DNA from: Hyphobacterium indicum | GTDB taxonomy: Bacteria; Pseudomonadota; Alphaproteobacteria; Caulobacterales; Maricaulaceae | Assembly: GCF_003129605.1 (NCBI RefSeq) | Contig: NZ_QBDX01000001.1 | Span: forward strand, 372,001 to 436,000 | DNA: 64,000 nt | Direction of reading: 5' to 3' | In this document: positions 26,662 to 35,740 of the stretch, piece by piece | Layout of the letters: each line of letters starts with the position of its first letter | Numbering within the stretch: position 1 is the first letter of the stretch | Translations under genes and position numbers: made by a program | Notes under the pieces: generated by a model | Told to the model about the DNA's origin: nothing | What the model saw: the letters and a program-made list of their open reading frames with translations, nothing else | The model's database searches: none

Positions 26662-27246
26662 ATGAATGTCTCGCCCGTCAAAATCGGGATTATCACATGC
26701 ACGGTCATATTGCTGGCGGCAATTGCCTATGTGCTGTTTTCCGGAATGCAGAGCCCTCCGCCAACCGGCTTGGCAAGTCATGCCGAAGGCGAGATGTCGG
26801 CTTTCGTCTCGCTGGATGATGCGCCGCCGCGGCCCGGACATACCTTTGTCGATCCCGACGGGGTTGAACGGACATTGGCTGATTTCGAGGGTCAGGTGAT
26901 CCTGGTGAATTACTGGGCAACATGGTGTGCGCCCTGTGTGGTGGAGATGCCGGCGCTCGACGCTTTGCAGGCGCGTTATGGCGGTGAGGATTTCCAGGTG
27001 GTCACCATCAGTGCGGACCGGCGTATCGAGGAGGCCGAAGCCTTCTTCGAGGAGACCGGCCTCGAATATCTGCCGATCTATCATGACAATTCCTTCGCCG
27101 GACCGACTGCGGTCGGCGCCCGCGGCTTGCCGATGTCGATTATCTATAATCGCAATGGCGTCGAGATGGGCCGCATGCCGCGCGATGCCGAGTGGAATAG
27201 CGAAGATGCCCACGCCCTGATCGAGGCGGCGATAAGACTGGGATAA
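26662..27246 (+). CDS. TlpA-like membrane-anchored thiol-disulfide reductase
   Basis: The 194-residue protein has an N-terminal signal anchor (about 5-24) and a thioredoxin-fold domain with NYWATWCAPCVVEMPAL, so the active site is W-C-A-P-C, and a cis-Pro region ARGLPMSI. TlpA-type proteins reduce periplasmic targets such as cytochrome c or CuA apoproteins. The ATG at 26662 has AAAGG upstream; an in-frame ATG at 26632 is possible. It is divergent from argH, as in many alphaproteobacteria, and is followed by a strong terminator. Confidence 0.9.
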   Translation: MNVSPVKIGIITCTVILLAAIAYVLFSGMQSPPPTGLASHAEGEMSAFVSLDDAPPRPGHTFVDPDGVERTLADFEGQVILVNYWATWCAPCVVEMPALDALQARYGGEDFQVVTISADRRIEEAEAFFEETGLEYLPIYHDNSFAGPTAVGARGLPMSIIYNRNGVEMGRMPRDAEWNSEDAHALIEAAIRLG

Positions 27247-27249
27247 TAA

Positions 27250-27278
27250 AAAACCCCGGAGCGCGGCTCCGGGGTTTT
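27250..27278. terminator. Bidirectional intrinsic terminator between tlpA-like gene and etfA
   Basis: AAAACCCCGGAGC (27250-27262) and GCTCCGGGGTTTT (27266-27278) form a perfect 13-bp stem with a 3-nt GCG loop; the A/T ends give a T-run on both strands. It starts four bases after the tlpA-like stop and serves the converging etfBA operon as well. Confidence 0.93.
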
Positions 27279-27300
27279 CTTCAAGAGATACAGGGCCAGG

Positions 27301-28242
27301 CTAGAGCCCGATCTTGGTGAGCTCGGCCTCCAGTTCCGGCAGGGCGTTGAAGAGATCTGCCACAAGGCCGTAATCCGCGACCGAGAAAATCGGCGCTTCT
27401 TCGTCCTTGTTGATCGCCACGATGATCTTGGAATCCTTCATGCCGGCGAGGTGCTGGATGGCACCGGATATGCCGACAGCGATGTAGAGCTCGGGCGCCA
27501 CCACCTTGCCGGTCTGGCCGACCTGGTAATCATTTGGCACATAGCCGGCATCAACGGCCGCCCGGGAGGCCCCGACAGCGGCATTCAGCTGGTCGGCGAT
27601 CTTGTCCAAAAGGACGAAATTGTCACCCGACTGCATGCCGCGCCCGCCGGAAATGACGATCTTCGCAGCGGTCAGCTCCGGCCGGTCCGATTTGGACAAT
27701 TCCTCGGAGACGAATTCCGATTTGAACGGGCCAGACGGCGCGTCGATCGTCTCGACACTGGCCGAACCGCCATCACCGGCTTTCTCGAACGTTGTCGGGC
27801 GTATGGTGATGACTTTCTTCGCGTCGGTCGATTGCACCGTCATCATGGCATTGCCCGCATAGATCGGGCGCACGAAAGTGTCCGCGCTTTCAACCGCCGA
27901 AATCTCGGAAATCTGCGTCACGTCGAGCTTGGCGGCAATCCGCGGGGCAAAATTCTTGCCCATGGTCGAGGCCACCGCCATCAGGACGTCATACTTGTCC
28001 ATCAGGGGCAGGACTAGGGCTTCCATGGCTTCCGCCGTTGGCTTGGCAAACGCCTCGCCATCCGCGTGCAGCACTTTGGAGACGCCTTCAATTCCGGCAA
28101 CGGCCTTGGCGATATCGCCAGCGTCCGATCCGGCAACAAGGACATCCACATCCCCGCCAACCGCCTTGGCGGCGGTCACCGCGGCGCGCGTGGCGTCATT
28201 CAGGGCGGCGTTATCGTGTTCGGCAACGAGGAGTATGCTCAT
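27301..28242 (-). CDS. etfA: Electron transfer flavoprotein subunit alpha
   Basis: The 313-residue protein has the C-terminal FAD-binding domain with [34 protein letters not shown] and [13 protein letters not shown]. With EtfB it carries electrons from acyl-CoA and other flavin dehydrogenases to ETF-ubiquinone oxidoreductase. Its ATG shares one base with the etfB stop (TGATG), so the subunits are coupled. Confidence 0.97.
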   Translation of the reverse strand: MSILLVAEHDNAALNDATRAAVTAAKAVGGDVDVLVAGSDAGDIAKAVAGIEGVSKVLHADGEAFAKPTAEAMEALVLPLMDKYDVLMAVASTMGKNFAPRIAAKLDVTQISEISAVESADTFVRPIYAGNAMMTVQSTDAKKVITIRPTTFEKAGDGGSASVETIDAPSGPFKSEFVSEELSKSDRPELTAAKIVISGGRGMQSGDNFVLLDKIADQLNAAVGASRAAVDAGYVPNDYQVGQTGKVVAPELYIAVGISGAIQHLAGMKDSKIIVAINKDEEAPIFSVADYGLVADLFNALPELEAELTKIGL

Positions 28243-28991
28243 CAGATAACCCCTTCCTTGTTCTTCAGCTTGTCGACCAGTTCGGCGACGCTCTCGACCT
28301 TGATACCGGCTTCGCGCTTGGGCGGCTCGGTCACTTTCAGCACTTTCAGGCGCGGCGCGATATCCACACCGAAATCCTCAGGTGTCTTCGAGTCGATCGG
28401 CTTGCGTTTCGCCTTCATGATGTTCGGCAAAGACGCATAGCGCGGCTCGTTCAGACGCAGATCGGTGGTGATGATCGCCGGCAGTTCGACAGAAATGGTC
28501 TGTAGCCCGCCATCAATCTCGCGGGTGACATTGGCCTTGCCATTGGCAACAGCGACTTCCGAGGCGAAAGTCGCTTGCGGCCAGTCGAGGAGGGCGGCCA
28601 GCATCTGTCCGGTCTGGTTGGAATCGTCATCAATGGCCTGCTTGCCGAGGATGACCAGCTCCGGGCCTTCTTCGGCAACGACCTTGGCCAGCAGCTTGGC
28701 CACCGCCAGGGGTTCGACCGTCTCGTTTGTCTGGATCAGGATGCCGCGGTCAGCGCCCATGGCGAGCGCGGTGCGAATGGTCTCCTGCGCTTGCTGCGGC
28801 CCGATGGAGACGACGATGATTTCATCAACGCCGCCCTTTTCCTTCATGCGCACGGCTTCTTCCACCGCGATCTCGCAGAAAGGGTTCATCGACATTTTGA
28901 CATTGGAGAGGTCGACACCGCTCTGGTCCGGTTTAACACGGACTTTCACATTGTAATCAACCACCCGTTTGACGGGCACGAGTATTTTCAT
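28242..28991 (-). CDS. etfB: Electron transfer flavoprotein subunit beta
   Basis: The 249-residue AMP-binding subunit begins [20 protein letters not shown], contains [19 protein letters not shown] and [12 protein letters not shown], and ends with [19 protein letters not shown]. The start at 28991 has GGGGAAG upstream; an earlier in-frame ATG at 29045 would add 18 residues unlike the family. It is first in the etfBA pair. A terminator separates it from yceI upstream. Confidence 0.97.
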   Translation of the reverse strand: MKILVPVKRVVDYNVKVRVKPDQSGVDLSNVKMSMNPFCEIAVEEAVRMKEKGGVDEIIVVSIGPQQAQETIRTALAMGADRGILIQTNETVEPLAVAKLLAKVVAEEGPELVILGKQAIDDDSNQTGQMLAALLDWPQATFASEVAVANGKANVTREIDGGLQTISVELPAIITTDLRLNEPRYASLPNIMKAKRKPIDSKTPEDFGVDIAPRLKVLKVTEPPKREAGIKVESVAELVDKLKNKEGVI

Positions 28992-29118
28992 GGAGCTTCC
29001 CCGGTCTGCACGGGACAGGCCGCCCCGCATCAATCCACTGGTCAACGAAATAGGGCGCGAAACTGCAATCGCCCACAGCGGAAGTCAACGCCTGTGCGGC
29101 ACTGCACAATGCCGCATG

Positions 29119-29149
29119 CAAAAAGGCCGGCCCATGCGGACCGGCCTTT
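29119..29149 (-). terminator. Intrinsic terminator downstream of yceI
   Basis: AAAGGCCGG (29122-29130) pairs with CCGGCCTTT (29141-29149) around a ten-base loop that can pair further. On the minus strand it ends in TTTTTGC. It lies 24 bp after the yceI stop and ahead of etfB. Confidence 0.88.
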
Positions 29150-29172
29150 GATCAGACTGACGTTAACGTCAC

Positions 29173-29757
29173 TTATTCGGCGTCATCTTCCGCAACCGAC
29201 AGTTCGGTATTGATGGTCAGGATGACTTCATCAGATACCGGGCCGGCATAGATGCCGACCGTCGGACCCCAGTCACTGCGGACAAGTGTTCCGGTGGCTG
29301 TGAAACCGGCCGTGCCGTCTTCGCGTAAATCGTTCAGCGTCACATCCAGGGTAACCGGAACCGTCACACCGACAATCGTGAGGTCGCCAGACATGGTGCC
29401 GGTCACGCCGTCTTCGGTCTCAAATCCGGTCGCAACAAAACGCGCGGTCGGAAATTCGGCGGTATTGAAGATTTCGTCTGAGTTCAGATGCCGGATGAAC
29501 CGGTCATGATGAGCCCCGGCCCACAGCCCATCAATGAGATTGAAGGTAATATCAACCGTCGAATTTTCCGGATTGTCGAAATCCAATAGCAGCGTGCCGT
29601 CATAATTGGTGAATTGCAGCGACTGGCGTGACAGGCCCTGATGGTCCCAGCTGGCCGAAATCTCGGTGTGACCGCGATCAAACTCATAGGCGACCGGATC
29701 GGCAAAGGCGGCCGCGGCGGCAAGGGCGGCGACGGCGGTAGCGGTCAGGAATTTCAT
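29173..29757 (-). CDS. YceI family periplasmic protein
   Basis: The 194-residue protein has a clear signal peptide (MKFLTATAVAALAAAAAFA) and a lipocalin-like YceI domain: AYEFDRGHTEISASWDHQGLS, VDITFNLIDGLWAGAHHDRFIRHL, FNTAEFPTARFVATG. YceI proteins bind isoprenoid or other lipophilic ligands in the periplasm. The ATG at 29757 follows GGGAGG. It stands between pduO and etfB, where most related genomes have none. Confidence 0.93.
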   Translation of the reverse strand: MKFLTATAVAALAAAAAFADPVAYEFDRGHTEISASWDHQGLSRQSLQFTNYDGTLLLDFDNPENSTVDITFNLIDGLWAGAHHDRFIRHLNSDEIFNTAEFPTARFVATGFETEDGVTGTMSGDLTIVGVTVPVTLDVTLNDLREDGTAGFTATGTLVRSDWGPTVGIYAGPVSDEVILTINTELSVAEDDAE

Positions 29758-29879
29758 GGGGGAGGCTCCCTGTAACGGATGGATCAAGCTGCGGCATCAC
29801 GCCGCAATGGCTCAGATATAGGACGGCCCCTGTTCGCGACAATCGGGTGTAGATACATATCACTGTTTCTTGAACGGAA

Positions 29880-30455
29880 TTAATCCCGGGATGCGCCCGG
29901 CACCCATTTCACATCGGCGCGACCATCCGCATTGGCGATGCGGGCCAGCACAAAGAGCAGGTCCGACAACCGGTTGAGATAGCGTACGGTTTCCGGATTC
30001 AGCCGGGCATAGGCCTGTTGCAGCGCCACAGTCCGGCGTTCGGCCCGGCGGCACACCGTGCGGGCATAGTGAAGGCGGGCTGATGCTTCCGAGCCCGCCG
30101 GCAGCACGAAGCTGTCGAGCGGCTCCAGCCTCGCATTCCATTCGTCAATGGCCGCTTCCAGCGCTTCGACCTGTTTTGCCGTTATCCGAAGGGGCTCGAA
30201 GCCCGGATCTTCGCCGGTGTCGGGCACGCACAGATCCGCGCCGAGATCGAACATCTCGTTCTGTACTTTCTGCAGCAGCGCATCGGGCGGCGTCCCGGCG
30301 AGCGCCGATCGCGCCAGGCCGATGACGGCATTGGCTTCATCGACCGTGCCATAGGCCTCGACGCGGATATCTGTCTTGCCCACTTCGGACATGTCGCCCA
30401 GCCGCGTCCGGCCCTTGTCGCCGGTCTTTGTGTAGATCTTGGTCAGGCGCACCAT
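29880..30455 (-). CDS. pduO: Cob(I)yrinic acid a,c-diamide / cob(I)alamin adenosyltransferase, PduO type
   Basis: The 191-residue protein begins MVRLTKIYTKTGDKGRTRLGD, a PduO-type ATP-binding start, and contains VEAYGTVDEANAVIGLAR, FVLPAGSEASARLHYARTVCRRAER and NRLSDLLFVLAR. It makes adenosylcobalamin from cob(I)alamin and ATP, for methylmalonyl-CoA mutase and similar enzymes. GAGGA lies upstream of 30455. In many alphaproteobacteria it sits with a HIG1 protein and etfBA; here that order is interrupted. Confidence 0.95.
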   Translation of the reverse strand: MVRLTKIYTKTGDKGRTRLGDMSEVGKTDIRVEAYGTVDEANAVIGLARSALAGTPPDALLQKVQNEMFDLGADLCVPDTGEDPGFEPLRITAKQVEALEAAIDEWNARLEPLDSFVLPAGSEASARLHYARTVCRRAERRTVALQQAYARLNPETVRYLNRLSDLLFVLARIANADGRADVKWVPGASRD

Positions 30456-30544
30456 GGGATTTACGTCCTCATTGTTCCGGTTGCCGGGCAAACTGGATCA
30501 GGCAGGATAGGCTTTCAAGACAGGATATGGTCAGGGACAGTCCG

Positions 30545-31612
30545 ATGCTCCGTTTCACGCTTCCGCTCTTGATGCTTCTGGTACCGGCCGCCGAGGCACG
30601 TCAGGACATCCAGTCGCTCGCCGACGGCCTGGTCGAGGCCGGATCTCCGGGTGCCGTGGTCATGCTCATCGAGGACGGCAATCCGCAAGTGGCGGTCTCC
30701 GGCCTCCGCCAGTCCACGGGCGAAGCCGCCATCGAAGTGTCCGACGCCTGGCATCTGGGATCAAACACCAAGGCGATGACGGCGGTCCTCGCGGCGCGCC
30801 TTGTGGAGCAGGGCCTCATCGATTGGGACACGACCATCGGGGAGACGCTGGGAACGGAATTCGACTCCTTAGCTCCCGGTCTCGCAGAGGCGACACTGGC
30901 CGATCTTCTGCACCACCGGTCGGGGATGCAGAGCAATACCGGCCGGCTGACCACACTGGGGATATCCGGCCTGTTCGGCACGCGCGATCCGCAAGCCGAC
31001 CGTCATCCCTATCTGCGGGATGTGCTCCGCAACCCGGCGGGCGCACGCGGAGACTTTCTGTATTCGAATGCCGGCTATGTCGCCGCCGCCATGATGCTGG
31101 AAACCGTGTCCGGGCAAAGCTGGGAAGATCTGATCCGGACCGAAATCTTTGATGTGCTGGGTCTCGAGAGCGCCGGTTTCGGTCCGCCGCAGGATGAAAA
31201 TCCGCAAGGCCACCGGACCAGCTGGGGCCGTCTGTCGCCAGCCGGGACGGATGCCGGAGCGGATAATCCGCCCGCCATGAATCCGGCTGGACGTGCGCAC
31301 ATGTCGATGCCGGATTATGCCGTCTTCCTGCAGCTCGTTCTGGCCGGCGCACGCGGTGAGGAGCGCGATTACCTCTCGCAGGAGAGCTGGCAGACCCTGC
31401 TCACGCCGCCGGAGGGCGCTGATTATGCCATGGGGTGGGGCGTCAATGCCGACGGCTCGCTGCGCCATGCGGGCTCGAACACGATGTGGTTCGTACAGGC
31501 CGTGATCTGGCCGGCGGCCGACCGAATCGCCGTGGCCGGCGTCAATGACGGGCGTCTGGACGAGGTCGCGCCGCGTGTCCGGTCTGTCCTGTCCGGACTG
31601 GCACCGGAATAG
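30545..31612 (+). CDS. Secreted serine hydrolase, beta-lactamase class C-like
   Basis: The 355-residue protein has a signal peptide (LRFTLPLLMLLVPAAEA) and the penicillin-binding-protein fold: SNTK within HLGSNTKAM (the SxxK nucleophile motif), YSN in FLYSNAGYVAAAMM and HAGSN near the C-terminus. Members include esterases, DD-peptidases and beta-lactamase-like proteins, so the substrate is open. AGGGA supports the ATG at 30545. It is inserted on the plus strand between pduO and the HIG1 gene and its upstream end overlaps the start of pduO's leader. Confidence 0.9.
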   Translation: MLRFTLPLLMLLVPAAEARQDIQSLADGLVEAGSPGAVVMLIEDGNPQVAVSGLRQSTGEAAIEVSDAWHLGSNTKAMTAVLAARLVEQGLIDWDTTIGETLGTEFDSLAPGLAEATLADLLHHRSGMQSNTGRLTTLGISGLFGTRDPQADRHPYLRDVLRNPAGARGDFLYSNAGYVAAAMMLETVSGQSWEDLIRTEIFDVLGLESAGFGPPQDENPQGHRTSWGRLSPAGTDAGADNPPAMNPAGRAHMSMPDYAVFLQLVLAGARGEERDYLSQESWQTLLTPPEGADYAMGWGVNADGSLRHAGSNTMWFVQAVIWPAADRIAVAGVNDGRLDEVAPRVRSVLSGLAPE

Positions 31613-31616
31613 GCAC

Positions 31617-31823
31617 TCAGCCGGTCATCGCGCCTTTGGCGATGAAACCGAGCACCATCAGCATGATGGCGGCAAACTGGATGCCGACGCGGTAGCGCAT
31701 AAGCACATTCGAACGCGCCGAAGCGCCATCCCCGCCCCGCGCCATGTTCACAAAGCCGAGGATCAGCGTCACCAGCACCGCCAGCAACGAGATCACGATC
31801 AGTATATTCAGAAAAATCATCAT
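31617..31823 (-). CDS. HIG1-domain twin-transmembrane protein
   Basis: The 68-residue protein has two membrane helices (about 4-24 and 46-64) joined by a basic loop with RSNVLMRYRVGIQ, the HIG1 (hypoxia-induced) signature RSN-x-x-MR-x-R. In mitochondria HIG1 proteins associate with cytochrome c oxidase; the bacterial role is less clear. In many alphaproteobacteria it precedes pduO and etfBA. It converges with the serine hydrolase gene, 4 bp apart. Confidence 0.88.
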   Translation of the reverse strand: MMIFLNILIVISLLAVLVTLILGFVNMARGGDGASARSNVLMRYRVGIQFAAIMLMVLGFIAKGAMTG

Positions 31824-31885
31824 GACGCCTCACATAGGCCCGCGGCAGCGAATGGTCCAATCACGCATTGTCACACCTTTGGTGC

Positions 31886-32962
31886 CTAGCTCCGCCACCG
31901 CAATGTGGTCGGTTGTTTCACCGGATTGACGAAGTCCGCGCCCTCTTTCCGGTGCTTCTCCCAGTTCCGCCGCAGCGCCAGATACCATTTCGCCGGAATG
32001 TCGCTGTCATGGATGAACATTTGCGGTGGATCATAGGACATGCCTATGGCCTGCGAATCCACAGCGGCGGAATCCTGCGCCATGAAGATATGCATGGCCC
32101 GGCGGATCAGCCATTTCGGCACAAAACTCACCGCCGGATGATTCCAGTAGAGAATGACCGAGATGATCGTCTTGGTCTCATTCACCGGCGTCACAATGGT
32201 AACGGTCGTGACGTGCTTGTCCCCGGCTTTCATGTATTCCGGACGCAGGCCGGGCAGTTCCAGCCGGATTTCGGTCGTGATGTCCGTGCCGAACAGCTTG
32301 TAGATGAAGGAATTGGATGACGGCTTGTGCGGCAGCATGGAGAAGCCGCGATCAATCGGACCGAACGTCTTCTGCTTTTCGTGCATGGTTTTCGGCGTCC
32401 GCCACCATGACTGGTTATGGATATAGGGGATATGCGCCGGGTCCATCAGGCTGATGACGGCCGCATCCATGTCGCAGTTGAAGTCGCATTCATCATGCAT
32501 CCGGATCCGGGAGTCCGCCGGAATATCGAGACGGGGCGGATCAAGGCAGGGCTCTGCCTCCGTATCATATCCGAACCAGATCCAGATCACGCCATAACTT
32601 TCATGCACCGGATAGGTCCGCGCCCTGATTTTCGAGATATCCATCCCCTCGGTCTGGTCCGCGGTCAGCGAGGGAATGTTGGCGCACTGGCCGTCCGGGC
32701 GGAACCGCCAGCCATGATAGGGACATTGCACCTGCGTGCCGGTCTCTGTTTTCACCATTTCGCCACCCGACAACAGGATGGCGCGGTGCGGACAGATATC
32801 CGTCATCGCGAACGCCTGGCCGTCATGGGTGCGGCCAAACAGGACCAGCTCCCCCAGGCGTTCCTTCTGGACCATCTGGCCGGGTTTGATCTCGCTGCCC
32901 ACGACGCCGAAATACCAGAGGTCGCGCAGGAAAGGGTCGTCTATGGCGTTTGACTTTGTCAT
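31886..32962 (-). CDS. Rieske-type aromatic ring-hydroxylating (or demethylating) oxygenase
   Basis: The 358-residue protein has a Rieske [2Fe-2S] domain with Cys57-Pro-His59 and Cys80-Pro-Tyr-His83 and, further on, DPAHIPYIHNQSWWR with the facial His/His set for the catalytic non-haem iron. It resembles the oxygenase components of vanillate-demethylase or carotenoid/chlorophyll-type PaO families, but the substrate cannot be told. There is no reductase or ferredoxin gene beside it. An EamA transporter gene lies 10 bp upstream on the same strand, so they may be co-transcribed. Confidence 0.88.
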   Translation of the reverse strand: MTKSNAIDDPFLRDLWYFGVVGSEIKPGQMVQKERLGELVLFGRTHDGQAFAMTDICPHRAILLSGGEMVKTETGTQVQCPYHGWRFRPDGQCANIPSLTADQTEGMDISKIRARTYPVHESYGVIWIWFGYDTEAEPCLDPPRLDIPADSRIRMHDECDFNCDMDAAVISLMDPAHIPYIHNQSWWRTPKTMHEKQKTFGPIDRGFSMLPHKPSSNSFIYKLFGTDITTEIRLELPGLRPEYMKAGDKHVTTVTIVTPVNETKTIISVILYWNHPAVSFVPKWLIRRAMHIFMAQDSAAVDSQAIGMSYDPPQMFIHDSDIPAKWYLALRRNWEKHRKEGADFVNPVKQPTTLRWRS

Positions 32963-32972
32963 GGCCCTGTCT

Positions 32973-33905
32973 CTACCCGCCCTCGGGCGGTTTGGCCAAG
33001 CCGCGAGTTGCCGCAGTCCGCGATTTGCGCTGCACCCACCACACACCGGCCAGGACCAGTGCCGCTCCGGCATATTGCAGCGGCGCAAAGGCTTCCCCGA
33101 ACATCAGCCAGCCCGCAATCGACGCCACGACCGGCTGGATCAGGATGATGATGGACGCCACCGGAGCCGGAACCCGGCCCAGCCCGAAGGCCACGCCGCC
33201 CTGCCCCACGATCTGCACACCGATCGCCAGACCCAGCAGCACCAGCCAGTCGGTCAGCGTGCCCGGCAGCAGGTTTTCCCCGAAACCAAGCGCGGCCACG
33301 GCCAGAATCGGCGCGGTCACCAGCGTTGTGAAAAAGATCACCGTTCCCGTCGAGGCAAAGCGCCGCGCCTGCCGGATGGCCAGGATATAGGCAGCATACC
33401 AGACAGCGGTGCCGACCGAGAGCAGGTCGCCCGGCCAGCGTTCCGGAGCAACGGTGATATTCCCGGCCGACAACAGTGCTGCCCCGGCCAGCGCCAGCCC
33501 GGCGGCAAACAGGAATTGCCGGGTCAGGGTCTCCTTGAAAATCAGCCAGGTGGCGAGGACGACGAAGACCGGCTGCAGATTGGCGAGGAAGGTTGCATTG
33601 GCCACGCTCGTGATCTTGATCCCGGCATGCCAGAAGGCGAGATCGCCGGCAAAGAGCAGGCCGGGCAGGCACAGATAGAGCCAGCGCTTCCAGCCGGTTG
33701 GCGTATCCGCTTTCGCGGGCGGATTGCGGTCGAACTGCATCCACAGGAAAGCAAAGGGAATGGCCAGCGCCATGCGCCAGAAGCCGACCGTCTGCGGGCC
33801 CAGCTCGGACAGCTTGACCAGCGGCGCCGCCATGCCAATGGCGATAGCCCCGAGGATCAGCACGATCAGTCCCGTCAGGACGGTTTTCTCGGACGTTTCG
33901 GTCAT
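32973..33905 (-). CDS. EamA/DMT family transporter
   Basis: The 310-residue protein has ten hydrophobic segments arranged as two five-helix EamA repeats; typical features are MAAPLVKLSELGPQTVGFWRM in the first and the VPAPVASIIILIQPVVASIAGW segment in the second repeat. Such proteins export metabolites or amino acids. The ATG at 33905 gives the usual length. A Rieske oxygenase gene follows after 10 bp. Confidence 0.92.
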   Translation of the reverse strand: MTETSEKTVLTGLIVLILGAIAIGMAAPLVKLSELGPQTVGFWRMALAIPFAFLWMQFDRNPPAKADTPTGWKRWLYLCLPGLLFAGDLAFWHAGIKITSVANATFLANLQPVFVVLATWLIFKETLTRQFLFAAGLALAGAALLSAGNITVAPERWPGDLLSVGTAVWYAAYILAIRQARRFASTGTVIFFTTLVTAPILAVAALGFGENLLPGTLTDWLVLLGLAIGVQIVGQGGVAFGLGRVPAPVASIIILIQPVVASIAGWLMFGEAFAPLQYAGAALVLAGVWWVQRKSRTAATRGLAKPPEGG

Positions 33906-33952
33906 AAGGCCTCCCCCACGCCCCGCTAATACTCATTGCGGCAAAAGGGAAG

Positions 33953-34828
33953 TCACCATTTGAAACCGAGCTGCAGGCGGATGTCCTCTGGCCGGGCGCC
34001 GCTCTCCCGCATCGAGCGCAGGGTTTGCGATTTGTCGCGCTTGGTGAAGCGCGCCCCGTCTGCTCCGGAAATCAGGCCATGATGGCGATAGACCGGCACG
34101 GGCAGGCCGAGCAGGGCCTGGAGAATGCGGTGAACCGTTGTGGCAAAGAACAGGTCCTGCCCGCGGATAACATGGGTTACGCCCTGGAGGGCATCATCCA
34201 TCGTCACGGCGAGATGATAGCTGGTGCTGATATCCTTGCGCGCCAGAATGACATCGCCGATCAGGTCCGGCTGTATCGCGCAGCTCCCGCTTTCACCATT
34301 CGGGCCTTCGCCCTCCTCGGTAAAGGTCAGGCGTGGCAGATCGCCCACCGCCTCTGCGGCCGCCTTCATCGACAGCCGCCAGGCAAACGCCTCTCCTGCC
34401 GCGATGCGGCCGGCTTCTTCTTCCTGGCTCATGGGTTCCGCTGGCCCGGGATAGATGACACCCTCCGGGCTCTCGCCGGGATGATGCGGTGCGCGGCCGA
34501 TATCCTCAAGGATTTCCTTGCGCGTCTTGAAACAGCGATAGATCAGGCCGCGCCCGGCAAGTTGATCAATCGCGGCGGAATAGCCGCTGAAATGCTCCGA
34601 CTGCCGCCGCACCGGCGTCTCCCAGCTGAGCCCCAGCCAGGCAAGATCCTCATATATGGCGGCTTCGAATTCGGGTTTGCAGCGGATCGTGTCGATATCC
34701 TCGATTCGCAAAAGGAATCGGCCGCCCGCCTCCTGCGCCGCCTGCCAGGCGGTCAGCGCGGAATAGGCATGCCCAAGATGCAGATACCCGGTGGGCGAGG
34801 GTGCAAAGCGGGTGACGAAATCACGCAT
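33953..34828 (-). CDS. gluQ: Glutamyl-Q tRNA(Asp) synthetase
   Basis: The 291-residue GluRS-like catalytic domain has RFAPSPTGYLHLGHAYSAL (HIGH equivalent), LRIEDIDTIR and FTKRDKSQTLRSM in place of KMSKS; it lacks an anticodon-binding domain, as GluQRS enzymes do. It adds glutamate to queuosine at position 34 of tRNA-Asp. The zinc-site motif C-x-C of E. coli GluQRS is reduced here to one Cys in YRCFKTRKE, and the later Cys is also absent (YPGPAEP), so zinc binding is probably lost. Confidence 0.93.
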   Translation of the reverse strand: MRDFVTRFAPSPTGYLHLGHAYSALTAWQAAQEAGGRFLLRIEDIDTIRCKPEFEAAIYEDLAWLGLSWETPVRRQSEHFSGYSAAIDQLAGRGLIYRCFKTRKEILEDIGRAPHHPGESPEGVIYPGPAEPMSQEEEAGRIAAGEAFAWRLSMKAAAEAVGDLPRLTFTEEGEGPNGESGSCAIQPDLIGDVILARKDISTSYHLAVTMDDALQGVTHVIRGQDLFFATTVHRILQALLGLPVPVYRHHGLISGADGARFTKRDKSQTLRSMRESGARPEDIRLQLGFKW

Positions 34829-34893
34829 GTCCTCTGTTTCGCGCCTGCGCTTGCCCGCTTCAAGTCCCCAATTCGCGCCCTATAGTCCGCGCC

Positions 34894-35553
34894 ATGATGA
34901 TCGACGGTCCCAGACAACCGCCCGCCAACGGGCAGCGCCCGCGCAAGCTCGCCATTCTCGTGCATGGCTATGGAGCCAATGGCGAGGATCTGATCGGTCT
35001 GGCCGGCCAGTGGGCGCAGGATTTGCCGCATGTGCAATTCGTGGCGCCGAATGCGCCCCAGCCGGTGCCGGGTGCACCCAATGGCTATCAATGGTTTCCG
35101 ATCACGCGGCTGGACCCGCAGGAGACCAATCGCGGTGTGGAATCCGCCGCCCCGGTTCTCGATGCCTTCATCGACCAGGAAATCGCCCGCTATGGTCTGA
35201 CCCCGGGGGATGTGGCGCTTGTCGGGTTTTCGCAGGGCACGATGATGGCCTTGCATTGCGGCCTGCGGCGCGCACCAAGCTTGGCTGGAATCCTGGGCTA
35301 TTCCGGGGCCATGCCCAGCCGCATGACGCTGAAGGACCAGATCCGCTCCCGCCCGCCCATCCAGTTGATCCACGGCGACCGGGACGATGTGCTGCCGCTG
35401 GGCATGATGTTCGATGCCGCACAGGGCCTGTGTGATGCCGGCGCGTCCTGCCAGTGGCATATCTCGCCGGGCATTCCGCATGGCATCGGCCCGGACGGGC
35501 TGGAAATCGGCGGCCGTTTTCTGGGTAAGGTCTTTTCCGGCGCCTACGCCTGA
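34894..35553 (+). CDS. Carboxylesterase/phospholipase, alpha/beta hydrolase
   Basis: The 219-residue protein belongs to the carboxylesterase 2 (YpfH/phospholipase) family: AILVHGYGANGEDL at the oxyanion region, VGFSQGTMMAL with the nucleophile Ser, HGDRDDVLPL with the Asp and GIPHGIGPDG with the His. Substrates are short-chain esters or lysophospholipids. It diverges from gluQ by 65 bp and stands alone. Confidence 0.92.
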   Translation: MMIDGPRQPPANGQRPRKLAILVHGYGANGEDLIGLAGQWAQDLPHVQFVAPNAPQPVPGAPNGYQWFPITRLDPQETNRGVESAAPVLDAFIDQEIARYGLTPGDVALVGFSQGTMMALHCGLRRAPSLAGILGYSGAMPSRMTLKDQIRSRPPIQLIHGDRDDVLPLGMMFDAAQGLCDAGASCQWHISPGIPHGIGPDGLEIGGRFLGKVFSGAYA

Positions 35554-35740
35554 GTCCTGCGAAAAGGTTAACGCCTGCGTCATAGGCGTGTTACGTCTAA
35601 GGCGGTATAAATTGACCAACACGGTTATCGGCGCGATTCGCTGAGAATCCCGCCGCATCGCCGGACAGGGAGGTGTGTGTTCAGGATTTTTGATTGGCAT
35701 AGGCACGGAACCGGCCCCGCCCATAACACGGGAGGGCGTC

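Noticed and set aside
35571-35589. Hairpin ACGCCT/AGGCGT after the esterase gene
   Set aside because: The stem is only six bases and no T-run follows; it is too weak to call as a terminator.
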